From Streptomyces althioticus (GTDB lineage Bacteria > Actinomycetota > Actinomycetes > Streptomycetales > Streptomycetaceae), in assembly GCA_014649355.1 (NCBI GenBank), contig BMSW01000029.1, positions 1 to 51,143 on the forward strand: a DNA stretch of 51,143 nt, given 5' to 3'. The first letter of the stretch is position 1. Each line of letters starts with the position of its first letter. The notes under the pieces are model-generated. The model was given only the letters and a program-made list of their open reading frames with translations, ran no database searches and had not been told where the DNA came from. Made by a program: the position numbers and the translations under genes. Positions 31,457-40,061 of the stretch are shown here, in pieces.

Positions 31457-31497
31457 GTGTTGCACTATTGCTGCGATCGCGGCGACAGTGCAACACT
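31457..31497 (+). promoter_or_regulatory. AidB-like gene promoter overlapped by a 10-bp inverted repeat
   Basis: GTGTTGCACT (31457-31466) recurs as its exact complement at 31487-31496, with 20 bases between. TTGCTG (31468-31473), 18 bases, AACACT (31492-31497) form the promoter, five bases before the ATG. The downstream arm covers the -10. Confidence 0.65.
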
Positions 31498-31502
31498 CAG
31501 CC

Positions 31503-33191
31503 ATGACCATCACGCGCGCTGACGAGCTGCAGCAGACCCCCTTCGGACTCGGCGCCCTCGGCGGCGCCACCCATGACGTCACCAACCAGCCTCCTCACCC
31601 GGCCCCGTACGACGCCTCGGACGACGTCGCCCTGCTCGAAGGGGTGCGGCGGGAGGGCGCCGGCTGGGCGGAGGAGGACCTGCGGCGGCTGGGACGGCTG
31701 GCGGGCAGTGAAGAGGCGCAGGAGTGGGCCGACCAGGCCAACCGCCACGAGCCGGAACTGCGTACCCACGACCGGTACGGGCACCGCGTCGACGAGGTCG
31801 ACTTCCACCCGAGCTGGCACCACCTGATGCGCACCGCCGTCGCGGAGGGACTGGCCGGCAGTCCCTGGGCGGACGACCGCCCCGGCGCGCACGTCGCCCG
31901 CACCGCCGGCGGACTCGTCTGGGGCCACACCGACGCCGGACACGGCTGCCCCACGTCCATGACGTACGCCGCGATCCCCGCCCTGCGCAAGCAGCCCGAG
32001 CTCGCGAAGATCTACGAGCCGTTGCTGACCAGCCGCGAGTACGACCCCGGGCTGCGCGTGCCGACGCAGAAGCGCGGGCTGCTGGCCGGCATGGGGATGA
32101 CCGAGAAGCAGGGCGGCTCCGACGTCCGCACCAACACCACCGCCGCGACGCCGACCGCCGAGCCCGGCGTGTACACCCTGCGCGGCCACAAGTGGTTCAC
32201 CTCGGCGCCGATGTGCGACGTGTTCCTGGTGCTGGCGCAGGCGCCGGGCGGGCTGTCCTGCTTCCTCGTGCCGCGGGTGCTGCCCGACGGCACCCGCAAC
32301 ACCTTCCGCATCCAGCGCCTCAAGGAGAAGCTGGGCAACCGCTCCAACGCCTCCTCGGAGCCGGAGTTCGACGGAACGGTGGCCTGGCTGGTCGGGCCCG
32401 AGGGGCAGGGCGTGAAGACCATCATCGAGATGGTCAACTGCACCCGCCTCGACTGCGTGATGATGTCGGCGGCCCTGATGCGCAAGACGCTCGTCGAGGC
32501 GGGCCACCACGCGCGGCACCGCAGCGCCTTCGGGGCGCGGCTGGTGGACCAGCCGCTGATGCGCAACGTACTGGCCGACCTCGCGCTGGAGTCCGAGGCC
32601 GCCACGACGCTCACGCTGCGGCTGGCGGGCGCGGCGGACCGCGCGGTGCGCGGGGACGCCGGGGAGGCCGCGTTCCGGCGGATCGCGACGGCGGTCGGCA
32701 AGTACTGGGTCACCAAGCGGGGCCCGGCCTTCACCGCCGAGGCTCTGGAGTGCCTGGGCGGCAACGGGTACGTCGAGGACTCGGGGATGCCCCGTCACTA
32801 CCGGGAGGCCCCCCTGCTCTCCATCTGGGAGGGCTCGGGCAACGTCAACGCCCTCGACGTGCTGCGGGCGCTCGGCCGCGACGCGGCGACCGCGCAGGCG
32901 CTGTTCGACGAGCTGTCGCTGACGCGGGGCGCGGACGCCCGGCTGGACGCGGCCGTGGCCGGACTGAAGGACCAGTTGGCCGAGGGGTCGCAGGTGACGG
33001 CTCGTCGGCTCGTGGAGCGGATGGCGCTGACGCTGCAGGCGTCGCTGCTGGTGCGGCACGCGCCGGCCGCGGTCGCCGACGCGTTCTGCGCGACGCGGCT
33101 CGGCGGCGACTGGGGACACGCGTTCGGGACGTTGCCGGCGGGGGCGGGGCTGGACGCGATTCTGGAGCGGGCTCTGCCCGGGCGGGAGTGA
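31503..33191 (+). CDS. AidB-like acyl-CoA dehydrogenase family protein
   Basis: A 562-residue flavoprotein of the acyl-CoA dehydrogenase superfamily, AidB branch. Marks are the AidB-type N-terminus (NQPPHPAPYDASDDVALLEG), RVPTQKRGLLAGMGMTEKQG, GSDVRTNTTAATPT, GHKWFTSAPMCDVFLVLAQA, RLKEKLGNRSNASSEPEF and LSIWEGSGNVNALDVLRA. E. coli AidB is induced by alkylation stress and binds DNA; whether this protein acts on DNA or an acyl-CoA is unknown. Its mRNA is probably leaderless and its promoter lies within an inverted repeat. Uracil-DNA glycosylase lies 1.4 kb downstream, but there is no evidence that they are co-transcribed. Confidence 0.9.
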   Translation: MTITRADELQQTPFGLGALGGATHDVTNQPPHPAPYDASDDVALLEGVRREGAGWAEEDLRRLGRLAGSEEAQEWADQANRHEPELRTHDRYGHRVDEVDFHPSWHHLMRTAVAEGLAGSPWADDRPGAHVARTAGGLVWGHTDAGHGCPTSMTYAAIPALRKQPELAKIYEPLLTSREYDPGLRVPTQKRGLLAGMGMTEKQGGSDVRTNTTAATPTAEPGVYTLRGHKWFTSAPMCDVFLVLAQAPGGLSCFLVPRVLPDGTRNTFRIQRLKEKLGNRSNASSEPEFDGTVAWLVGPEGQGVKTIIEMVNCTRLDCVMMSAALMRKTLVEAGHHARHRSAFGARLVDQPLMRNVLADLALESEAATTLTLRLAGAADRAVRGDAGEAAFRRIATAVGKYWVTKRGPAFTAEALECLGGNGYVEDSGMPRHYREAPLLSIWEGSGNVNALDVLRALGRDAATAQALFDELSLTRGADARLDAAVAGLKDQLAEGSQVTARRLVERMALTLQASLLVRHAPAAVADAFCATRLGGDWGHAFGTLPAGAGLDAILERALPGRE

Positions 33192-33392
33192 GGCGGGGCT
33201 CCGGCTTGAGAGCGAGGGCTCCGGCCGAGCGGGCGGACGGCCGCCGGACGCGTGTCGGGCCCCCGCCGAGGCTCGCCGCACCGCCGTGACCTGCGGTCAT
33301 GCCGCGTCCGACAGTGACTGTCAGTGGTGGGGTGCACACTGACCGGTGTCCTGATCGAGGACGTCGAAGGCGACGTCACGGAGGTGATCGGC

Positions 33393-34478
33393 ATGACCGA
33401 GGTACTGCTCGCCGTGGGCACCCGCAAGGGCCTGTTCATCGGACGCCGGCGAGGCGGCTCCTGGGAGTTCGACGAGTCCCCCTACTTCAACGCGCAGGCC
33501 GTGTACTCGGTCGCGATCGACACCCGGGGGCGGAGCCCTCGGCTGCTGGCCGGCGGGGACAGCGCGCACTGGGGGCCGTCGGTGTTCCACTCCGACGACC
33601 TGGGCCGTACCTGGACCGAACCGGCCCGGCCCGCCGTCAAGTTCCCGCCCGACACCGGGGCTTCGCTGGAGCGGGTCTGGCAGCTGCACCCGGCGGCGGC
33701 CGAACCGGACGTGGTGTACGCGGGCACGGAGCCGGCCGCGCTGTACCGCTCGGAGGACCGCGGGGAGTCCTTCGAGCTGGTCAGACCGCTGTGGGAGCAT
33801 CCCACGCGCTCCAAGTGGGTGCCGGGCGGCGGCGGTGAGGGCCTGCACACCGTGCTGACCGACGCGCGCGACCCTCGGGCGGTCACGGTGGCCGTCTCCA
33901 CCGCGGGTGTGTTCCGCACCCTGGACGGCGGCGCGAGCTGGGCCCCGTCCAACTCGGGGGTGTCGGCGGTGTTCCTGCCGGACCCGAACCCGGAGTTCGG
34001 GCAGTGCGTGCACAAGGTCGCCCGGGACGCGGCGGACCCCGACCGGCTGTACCTGCAGAACCACTGGGGGGTCTTCCGCAGCGACGACGCGGGCACGCAC
34101 TGGACGGACATCGGCGAGGGGCTGCCCTCGACGTTCGGGTTCGCGATGGTGACGCACCCCCGTCGCGGCGGCACGGCGTACGTCTTCCCGATCACCGCCG
34201 ACTCCGACCGGGTCCCCGCGGACCGGCGGTGCCGCGTGTACCGGACCGGGGACGCGGGGCGCAGCTGGGAGCCCCTGTCGGCGGGGCTGCCGCAGGAGGA
34301 CCACTACGGCACCGTGCTGCGCGACGCGATGTGCAGCGACGACGCCGACCCCGCGGGCGTCTACTTCGGCAACCGCAACGGCGAGGTGTACGCGTCCGCG
34401 AACGACGGCGACAGCTGGGAGCAGTTGGCGACCCATCTGCCGGACGTGCTCTGCGTGCGGGCGGCGGTCGTCGGATGA
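33393..34478 (+). CDS. BNR/sialidase-repeat beta-propeller protein
   Basis: A 361-residue protein with repeated Asp-box (SxDxGxTW) motifs: HSDDLGRTW, RSEDRGESF, RTLDGGASW, RSDDAGTHW, RTGDAGRSW and SANDGDSW. These form a WD40/YVTN/BNR-like propeller of about six blades. There is no signal peptide, so it is cytoplasmic. No sialidase catalytic Arg triad is evident, so enzymatic function is doubtful. The ATG at 33393 has GGAGG eight bases upstream. The gene stands between aidB-like and ung. Confidence 0.85.
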   Translation: MTEVLLAVGTRKGLFIGRRRGGSWEFDESPYFNAQAVYSVAIDTRGRSPRLLAGGDSAHWGPSVFHSDDLGRTWTEPARPAVKFPPDTGASLERVWQLHPAAAEPDVVYAGTEPAALYRSEDRGESFELVRPLWEHPTRSKWVPGGGGEGLHTVLTDARDPRAVTVAVSTAGVFRTLDGGASWAPSNSGVSAVFLPDPNPEFGQCVHKVARDAADPDRLYLQNHWGVFRSDDAGTHWTDIGEGLPSTFGFAMVTHPRRGGTAYVFPITADSDRVPADRRCRVYRTGDAGRSWEPLSAGLPQEDHYGTVLRDAMCSDDADPAGVYFGNRNGEVYASANDGDSWEQLATHLPDVLCVRAAVVG

Positions 34479-34551
34479 GGTCCGTGCGGATCCCGCCGGG
34501 TTCGGGCCACGGGTTGATAGCCGCCGCCGGCACGGCAGTAGGGTGACGCCC

Positions 34552-35229
34552 GTGGCACCACGACCCTTGAACGAGATCGTCGAAGCGGGCTGGGCGCAGG
34601 CCCTCGAACCGGTGGCGGGACAGATCGCCGCGATGGGGGACTTCCTCCGCGCGGAGATCGCCGCGGGACGCACCTACCTCCCGGCGGGGGCGAACGTCCT
34701 GCGGGCCTTCCAGCAGCCCTTCGACGAGGTACGCGTCCTGATCGTCGGGCAGGACCCGTACCCCACACCGGGGCACGCGGTGGGCCTGAGCTTCTCCGTC
34801 GCCCCCGACGTGCGCCCCCTGCCCGGCAGCCTGATCAACATCTTCCGCGAGCTGAACAGCGACCTGGCCCTGCCCCAGCCGTCGAACGGCGACCTGACCC
34901 CGTGGACCGAGCAGGGCGTGCTGCTGCTCAACAGGGCGCTGACGACCGCTCCGCGCAAGCCGGCCGCCCACCGCGGCAAGGGCTGGGAGGAGGTCACCGA
35001 GCAGGCGATACGCGCGCTGGCCGCACGCGGGAAGCCTCTGGTCTCCATCCTCTGGGGGCGGGACGCCCGCAACTGCCGTCCCATGCTCGGTGATCTGCCC
35101 GCCGTGGAGTCGGCGCACCCGTCGCCGATGTCCGCGGACCGCGGGTTCTTCGGCTCACGGCCGTTCAGCCGGGCCAACGACCTGTTGATCCGTCAGGGCG
35201 GGCAGCCGGTGGACTGGCGCCTGCCGTGA
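34552..35229 (+). CDS. ung: Uracil-DNA glycosylase
   Basis: A family-1 uracil-DNA glycosylase of 225 residues that excises uracil from DNA. Catalytic Asp68 lies in VGQDPYPTPGHAVGLSFS, and the Leu/His loop is ESAHPSPMSADRGFFGSRPF with His189. The uracil-specificity Asn is in LLLNRAL. All key residues are present. I start it at GTG 34552 because TTGATA-19-TAGGGT ends seven bases before it (leaderless); GTG 34543 would lie inside the -10. The next gene overlaps its stop by four bases. Confidence 0.95.
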   Translation: MAPRPLNEIVEAGWAQALEPVAGQIAAMGDFLRAEIAAGRTYLPAGANVLRAFQQPFDEVRVLIVGQDPYPTPGHAVGLSFSVAPDVRPLPGSLINIFRELNSDLALPQPSNGDLTPWTEQGVLLLNRALTTAPRKPAAHRGKGWEEVTEQAIRALAARGKPLVSILWGRDARNCRPMLGDLPAVESAHPSPMSADRGFFGSRPFSRANDLLIRQGGQPVDWRLP

Positions 35230-36233
35230 CCGCGGCCGGCTACCTCGCCGTGGACTCCGGGGGCTCCGGGCTGCGGGCGGTCGTCGGGGTGCCCGGGCGC
35301 GGTCCGCTGGCCCGGGCCTCCTCGGACGTGCCGGTACGCACGGGCGAGCGGGGCATCGACCCGGGGCACTTCCTGGAGCAACTGGTGCCGATGGCGCGGG
35401 CGATGTGCGCCGAGGCGGGGCTGGTCCGGCTGGACACGGCCGCGATCGGCGCGGCGGGGATGGCGAGTCTGGGCGACGCCCTGCGCGCGGAGCTGCCGGG
35501 CGGGCTCGCGCGGGAACTGGGCGTCACGCGCGCGGTGCTGGCGGCCGACGCGGTCACGGCGTACGTGGGCGCGCTCGGGCCGCGCCCCGGCGCGGTGATC
35601 GCGGCGGGCACGGGCCTCATCGCGGTCGGCACGGACCTGGCCGGCTGGCGGCGGGCGGACGGCTGGGGGCATCTGCTCGGCGACTGCGGCGGCGGCGCGT
35701 GGATCGGGCGCGCCGGGCTGGAGGCCGCGCTCCGCGCGCACGACGGGCGGGACGGCGGTTCCGCCCGGCTGCTGGCGGACGCGGAGGACATGTTCGGTCC
35801 GGTGACGGGGCTGCCGGGGCAGGTGTACCCGCGCGCCGACCGTGCGGCCGTGCTCGCCTCGTTCGCCCCGCGCGTGGGCGCGTGCGCGGAGGACGGGGAC
35901 CCCGTGGCCGTTCGCATCGTGCGTGAGGCGGCGCGGCACATGGCCGACTCGGCGGCCGCGGTGTGCCCTGCGGAGGGCGCGCCCGTGGTCGGCTGCACCG
36001 GCGGTCTTCTCGGGCTCGGCGAGGTGCTGCTGGGCCCGCTGGACGAGCGGCTGGCGGAGCTGCTGCCGGACGCGCGGCGGGTGCCCGCCGAGGGCGGTCC
36101 GCTCGACGGGGCGGTGCGGCTCGCCGAGGACCTTTCCGCTGGTCCGCTCGCTCTTCCGAGTGACGGGAGGATGCTGTGCGTGACGAGCACGGGGGGAACG
36201 GACGTCACCCTCACGGCCGACACTCGTACGTAA
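35226..36233 (+). CDS. N-acetylglucosamine kinase-like ATPase (BadF/BadG/BcrA/BcrD family)
   Basis: A 335-residue ASKHA-fold protein. The phosphate-1 loop is LAVDSGGSGLRAVVGV, phosphate-2 is GAVIAAGTGLIAVGTD and the adenosine region is GCTGGLLGLGEVLL. GWGHLLGDCGGGAWIGRAGLEAALRAHDGRD is the GlcNAc-kinase-type signature. It would phosphorylate an amino sugar, probably GlcNAc, with ATP. The GTG start overlaps the ung stop (GTGA), so the two are co-translated, although no functional link is known. A Thr-rich C-terminal extension of about 15 residues is present. Confidence 0.85.
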   Translation: MTAAGYLAVDSGGSGLRAVVGVPGRGPLARASSDVPVRTGERGIDPGHFLEQLVPMARAMCAEAGLVRLDTAAIGAAGMASLGDALRAELPGGLARELGVTRAVLAADAVTAYVGALGPRPGAVIAAGTGLIAVGTDLAGWRRADGWGHLLGDCGGGAWIGRAGLEAALRAHDGRDGGSARLLADAEDMFGPVTGLPGQVYPRADRAAVLASFAPRVGACAEDGDPVAVRIVREAARHMADSAAAVCPAEGAPVVGCTGGLLGLGEVLLGPLDERLAELLPDARRVPAEGGPLDGAVRLAEDLSAGPLALPSDGRMLCVTSTGGTDVTLTADTRT

Positions 36234-36317
36234 CTCATCCGACAAAACCGGACGGATACCGCTCACCTGCACCCTCCCCGAACAGGAGACCCCCGGAAGC
36301 CACTAACATGCCGCAAC

Positions 36318-37241
36318 ATGAGCACCCCCACTGGGCCCGCGTCCGGCCTGCCCGTACGAATGCCGCGCCCCCGCCAGCCCGGACGGCACCGCCGTCCCGA
36401 ACCCCTGGTGGCTCCCGAGGACGCGCCCGCGCTCGTCCTCGCCGTGCCGGGTACGCCCAGTAGTGCCACCCGCTCGCTCGCCGACGAGGTCGTGAGCATC
36501 GCACGGTCCGAGCTGCCCGGTCTCGACGCCCGGATCGGCTACCTCGACGGCGGCGACGAGGAGTTCCCCTCGCTGACCTCCGTCCTCGCGCGGGCGGCCG
36601 AAGAGCGCACCGCCCGCTACGAGCAGGCGCGTGCCGCCGGTTCCGACGTCAAGGAGCCCGACGGCCCCGTCGCCGTCGTCGTGCCGCTCCTCGCCGGCCC
36701 GGACAGCGCGCTGCTGCGCCAGGTCCGCCAGGCCGTCATGGACAGCCGCGTCGCCGCCGAGCTGACCGACGTCCTCGGTCCGCACCCGCTGCTCGCCGAG
36801 GCGCTGCACGTGCGGCTCTCCGAGGCCGGCCTGGCCCGCGCCGACCGCGCCCGTCTGTTCACCGTGGCGACCGCCGCGGACGGCATCATCCTGGCCTCCG
36901 TGGGCGGCGACGAGGCGGTGCAGGCGGCCGGCATCACCGGCATGCTGCTCGCGGCGCGCCTCGCCGTGCCGGTGATGGCCGCGGCCCTCGACCAGGAGGG
37001 CTCCATCGCCTCCGTGGCCGACCAGCTGCGCAACGCCGGTTCGCAGCAGCTGGCGCTGGCGCCGTACCTGATCGGCCCGGAGATCGACGCCTCGCTCGTC
37101 GAGGAGGCCGCGAAGGAGGCGGACTGCCCGGCGTCCGATCCGCTCGGTCCCTACCCGGCGATCGGCAAGCTGGCCCTGGCCAAGTACACGACGGCTCTGG
37201 GGATCGCCCCCCAGCAGCCCCAGAGCACCCCGGCCCGCTGA
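36318..37241 (+). CDS. CbiX/sirohydrochlorin-chelatase-like protein
   Basis: A 307-residue two-domain protein of the CbiX class: APALVLAVPGTPSSATRSLA at the first strand, where chelatases have HGSR, then GYLDGGDEEFPSLTSVL, VAVVVPLLAGPDSALLRQVR, VLGPHPLLAEALHVRLSEAG and a second half with QQLALAPYLIGPEID. The metal-coordinating His of the first strand (HGSxxP) is replaced by PGTPSS, so chelatase activity is uncertain. It may be a structural homologue. TAACAT ends eight bases before the ATG with no ribosome binding site, so it is probably leaderless. A rho-independent terminator follows. Confidence 0.75.
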   Translation: MSTPTGPASGLPVRMPRPRQPGRHRRPEPLVAPEDAPALVLAVPGTPSSATRSLADEVVSIARSELPGLDARIGYLDGGDEEFPSLTSVLARAAEERTARYEQARAAGSDVKEPDGPVAVVVPLLAGPDSALLRQVRQAVMDSRVAAELTDVLGPHPLLAEALHVRLSEAGLARADRARLFTVATAADGIILASVGGDEAVQAAGITGMLLAARLAVPVMAAALDQEGSIASVADQLRNAGSQQLALAPYLIGPEIDASLVEEAAKEADCPASDPLGPYPAIGKLALAKYTTALGIAPQQPQSTPAR

Positions 37242-37272
37242 CGCGGGCAGCTATCTCGCAGGACGCCTGAAG

Positions 37273-37303
37273 GGCCCGCTCCGGTCACCGGAGCGGGCCT
37301 TTT
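37273..37303 (+). terminator. Rho-independent terminator after the CbiX-like gene
   Basis: GGCCCGCTCCGG pairs perfectly with CCGGAGCGGGCC around TCA and is followed by TTTT. It is the only terminator of the window with a clear T tract directly after the stem. Confidence 0.92.
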
Positions 37304-37350
37304 GGCGTGGGTCTGCCTGTGCGGCCGGGGGAGGCCGTCCGGACCGCGCT

Positions 37351-38200
37351 CACCGCCCAGGGCGCAAGCCACCCGTCGACGCACCTACGGCACCACTTGG
37401 CGTGGGCAGAGCCGGGCCGAGTTGGGGCGGCCGCCCGGGACGGATGCTCACCACCCAGGGCACGAACCGCCCGTCGGCGCACCGACGGCATCCCGGCTCC
37501 GTCCGGCTGGGCTGGACACAGGCGGCCGCCTGCGACTGGAGCTCAACGCCCTGGAACGCGAGGCGCCTGTCGGCGTATCGACAGCACCCTTGGCGTGGGC
37601 CAGCCCGTCCGGGCAGGGGCAGCCGCCCGGGACGGGGGCCCACCGCCCTGGGGCGCGAGCCGCCCGTCAGCGTATCGACAGCTCCACTCGGCGTGGGCCG
37701 ACCTGTCCGGCTGGGTTGGGCCGGGGGGAGGGCGGCGGTTCGGACGGGAGCTCACCGCCCTGGGGCGTGAGACGCCTGTCGGCGTACCGACAGCACCCCT
37801 TGGCGTGGGCAGGGCCGGCCGGAGACGGCCACCCCGGCCAGGCTCATCGCCCAGGGCGCGAGCCGCCCGTCGCAGTACCGACAGCACCACTCCACGTGGA
37901 CCGGCCGGGCCCCCGACGGAGACGGCCACCCGGAACCAGACTCACCGCCCAAGGCGCGAGCCGCCCGTCAGCGCATTGACAGCACCACTCGGCGTGGACC
38001 GGCCTGCTCGGCCGGGCTGGGCGGAAGCGGCGGTTCGGGACGGGGGCTCACCGTCCAGGGCGCGAGCCGCCCGTCGGCGTACCGACCGACAGCACCCCTT
38101 GGCGTGGGCAGGGCGGGCCGAAGACGGCCACCCGGGGCAGGCTCACCGCCCAGGGCACGAGCCGCCCGTCGGCGTGACCCCGGCACCACGGTGAACACCG
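37351..38200. repeat. Nine-copy tandem array of a hairpin-bearing ~57-base core
   Basis: The gene-free gap 37242-38389 holds nine cores starting at 37351, 37449, 37544, 37641, 37753, 37855, 37943, 38049 and 38144. The consensus begins CACCGCCCAGGGCGCGAGCC, then GCCCGTCGGCGTACCGACAG, and ends CACCACTTGGCGTGGGC. Periods vary from 88 to 112 bases, so there is no shared reading frame. Linkers fall in two classes, one with GGAGACGGCCACCC (after cores 5, 6 and 8) and one ending in a GG-ACGG-type G-rich stretch (after 1, 3, 4 and 7). Each core has a small stem-loop, perfect in core 2 (CCGTCGG/CCGACGG) and core 5 (CTGTCGG/CCGACAG). From 38200 to 38389 I see nothing further. Confidence 0.85.
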
Positions 38201-38389
38201 GCGCGTGAAGCCGTGCTCGCGACACCGCCGGGCCAGTGGCCGGCCGAGGCGCGCGGCACCGCGCACGGGCTCGGGCGGGCTGGTGACCGGCGCCTGGCCG
38301 GACGCGCTGCCCGGGGAAGACCATCGCGCCTGACCTGGGGCGGCGGCCCACCGCCACCCCAGTTCAGCGGGCGGGCGACAGCCCGACTC

Positions 38390-39877
38390 TCACGCACCCA
38401 CCAGCGGCGAGCCCGACGGTGTCCGCAGGGGGGTCGACAGTTCCGCGAGGGTGCGTTCCAGGGTGTGGAGGTGGGCCAGGGCCGGTTCCGTCGCGGCGGG
38501 AGTCGTTCGCGGTTCGATGTCGCGGCCCGTCGTGAGGGCCTCGACCGCCGCCTCGACGCGCCAGCAGGCCGCGGCCAGGCGGGCGTCGTGGGAGGCCTCC
38601 GGGTCGGCGGCGACGGTGACCAGGCCGCGGATCTCGCGGGCGCAGTCGTCGAGCAGGGCGAGCACCTGTCGGGCCCGCCGCTTGCGGCCGAGCATCGGGT
38701 TCAGCGGGTGGACGAGGGGCGCCACGGAGAGGCGTACCCGCGCGAGGAGCTGCTCCAGTTCCCCGACCGTGGGCGCGGGGTCGGCGTTTGGGTCGCCGGC
38801 CAGCCGTGCGGCCGTCTGCGCCGTGCAGGCGTGCACACAGCGCAGCGCCCGCTGGATCCAGGCGTCGGTGACGCTGTGCGTGGAGACGGGCATGACGAAG
38901 ACCACCGCCAGCGCCGCGCCGAGCGCGCCGACGCCGGTCTCCGTCATCCGCAGGGCCAGCAGGGACGGGGTGAGCACGCCCAGCAGGCCGTACAGCATGG
39001 CGGCGAGGACCGTCACCCAGAGCATCATCCAGGTGTAGGAGAGGGCCGCCGTGTAGAAGATGCCGAAGACGGAGACGGCGACGACCAGCACGGTGAGCAT
39101 CGCGTCGCCGTGCGCGGGGACGGCGACGAACAGGGCGAGACCGGCACCGATGACCGTGCCCAGCACGCGACGGAAGCCACGCACCAGGGTCTCGCCGCGC
39201 GAGGTGGTGTTGACGAACGCCCACCACGTCGCGCCGACGGCCCAGTACCAGCGTTCCCCGGACACCAGTTGCCCCACGAGCAGGGCGAACCCCGCGCCGG
39301 CCGTCGCCTGGACGGCCTGGCGGGTGGTGATGCGGGCGAGCCCGGTGCCGCCGGGCGGTGCGGGCGCGGCCGCCGGGGGCTGCCGCCGTTCGTAGCACCA
39401 CAGGCCGAAGCGGACCGCGCCCGCGGTCGCGACGGACAGCAGCACGGAGGCGGACAGCTCGCCGAGCTGGCCGGTGCGGGCGTGCAGGAACTGCGCCGCG
39501 AAGAAGAGCATGAAGGCGAAGATGCCGAGGGCGTGTCCGCGCGGTCCCCAGCGCCTGGCGTACACGCCGAGTCCGACGACGGCGAGGAAGGCGACGTCGC
39601 GGGCCACGGCGTGGTTCTGGAGCGCCGCGGCGGTGGCCAGCACGGGCAGGCCGACGACGGGGAGGAGTGCCGTGGTGACGGCCTGCCCCCGGACAGTGGC
39701 GTCGGTGACGGTGAACAGGGCGAGGAGCGCGGCGAGTCCGCCGGTGATCGCGCCGGTGAGCGAATGACCGGCGAGCCCGCAGGCGACGACGGCCAGCCCG
39801 ATCCCCAGCACGGCCCGCGTCGCGAACCGCAGCCGGATCCGTCCCGGATCCGGAGCCATGAACACCTTCTTCAGCAC
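38390..39877 (-). CDS. FUSC-family membrane transporter
   Basis: A 495-residue exporter-like protein. The N-terminal half has about six hydrophobic segments (VLGIGLAVVACGLAGHSLTG, AITGGLAALLALFTVTDATV, VTTALLPVVGLPVLATAAAL). The second half repeats them (AGAGFALLVGQLVSGERWYW, FRRVLGTVIGAGLALFVAVP, MLTVLVVAVSVFGIFYTAAL), then a helical cytoplasmic tail. Unlike the FUSC protein at 14-16 kb it has a normal short linker (RRQPPAAAPAPPGGTG). The start could be GTG 39877 or ATG 39859. It is divergent from an Lrp/AsnC regulator, which may control it. Confidence 0.85.
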   Translation of the reverse strand: MLKKVFMAPDPGRIRLRFATRAVLGIGLAVVACGLAGHSLTGAITGGLAALLALFTVTDATVRGQAVTTALLPVVGLPVLATAAALQNHAVARDVAFLAVVGLGVYARRWGPRGHALGIFAFMLFFAAQFLHARTGQLGELSASVLLSVATAGAVRFGLWCYERRQPPAAAPAPPGGTGLARITTRQAVQATAGAGFALLVGQLVSGERWYWAVGATWWAFVNTTSRGETLVRGFRRVLGTVIGAGLALFVAVPAHGDAMLTVLVVAVSVFGIFYTAALSYTWMMLWVTVLAAMLYGLLGVLTPSLLALRMTETGVGALGAALAVVFVMPVSTHSVTDAWIQRALRCVHACTAQTAARLAGDPNADPAPTVGELEQLLARVRLSVAPLVHPLNPMLGRKRRARQVLALLDDCAREIRGLVTVAADPEASHDARLAAACWRVEAAVEALTTGRDIEPRTTPAATEPALAHLHTLERTLAELSTPLRTPSGSPLVGA

Positions 39878-40007
39878 CTACCGCCCCCTGGCATCTCGTA
39901 CGACATGTGTCGTGGCATGAGAAAGGCGCCGCGGGTCCCGCAGCGCCATCGACGCACCCATATCAGCATCTCCGCCACCAGTGGCTCAACTCAGCCGCGG
40001 AGGAGTA

Positions 40008-40061
40008 GGCCATTGGTACAGTCAGTACGGCATTTCTTCGGCCATCCCCGTGCCAATGGCC
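40008..40061. promoter_or_regulatory. Inverted repeat upstream of / overlapping the Lrp/AsnC start
   Basis: GGCCATTGGTAC (40008-40019) and GTGCCAATGGCC (40050-40061) are inverted with 11 of 12 matches around 30 bases. The arms lie between FUSC and Lrp/AsnC genes and are spaced as expected for a multimeric Lrp-type regulator. The second arm contains the candidate ATG at 40056. Confidence 0.5.

Noticed and set aside
37351..38200. CRISPR array
   Set aside because: The linkers are homologous to each other, the repeats are too long and imperfect, spacing varies from 88 to 112 bases, and no cas genes are present.
37300..38360. Small repeated proteins on the minus strand of the array (ADGRLAPWAV-like)
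   Set aside because: Periods are not multiples of three, so the frame changes between copies and no common protein results; no start signals.
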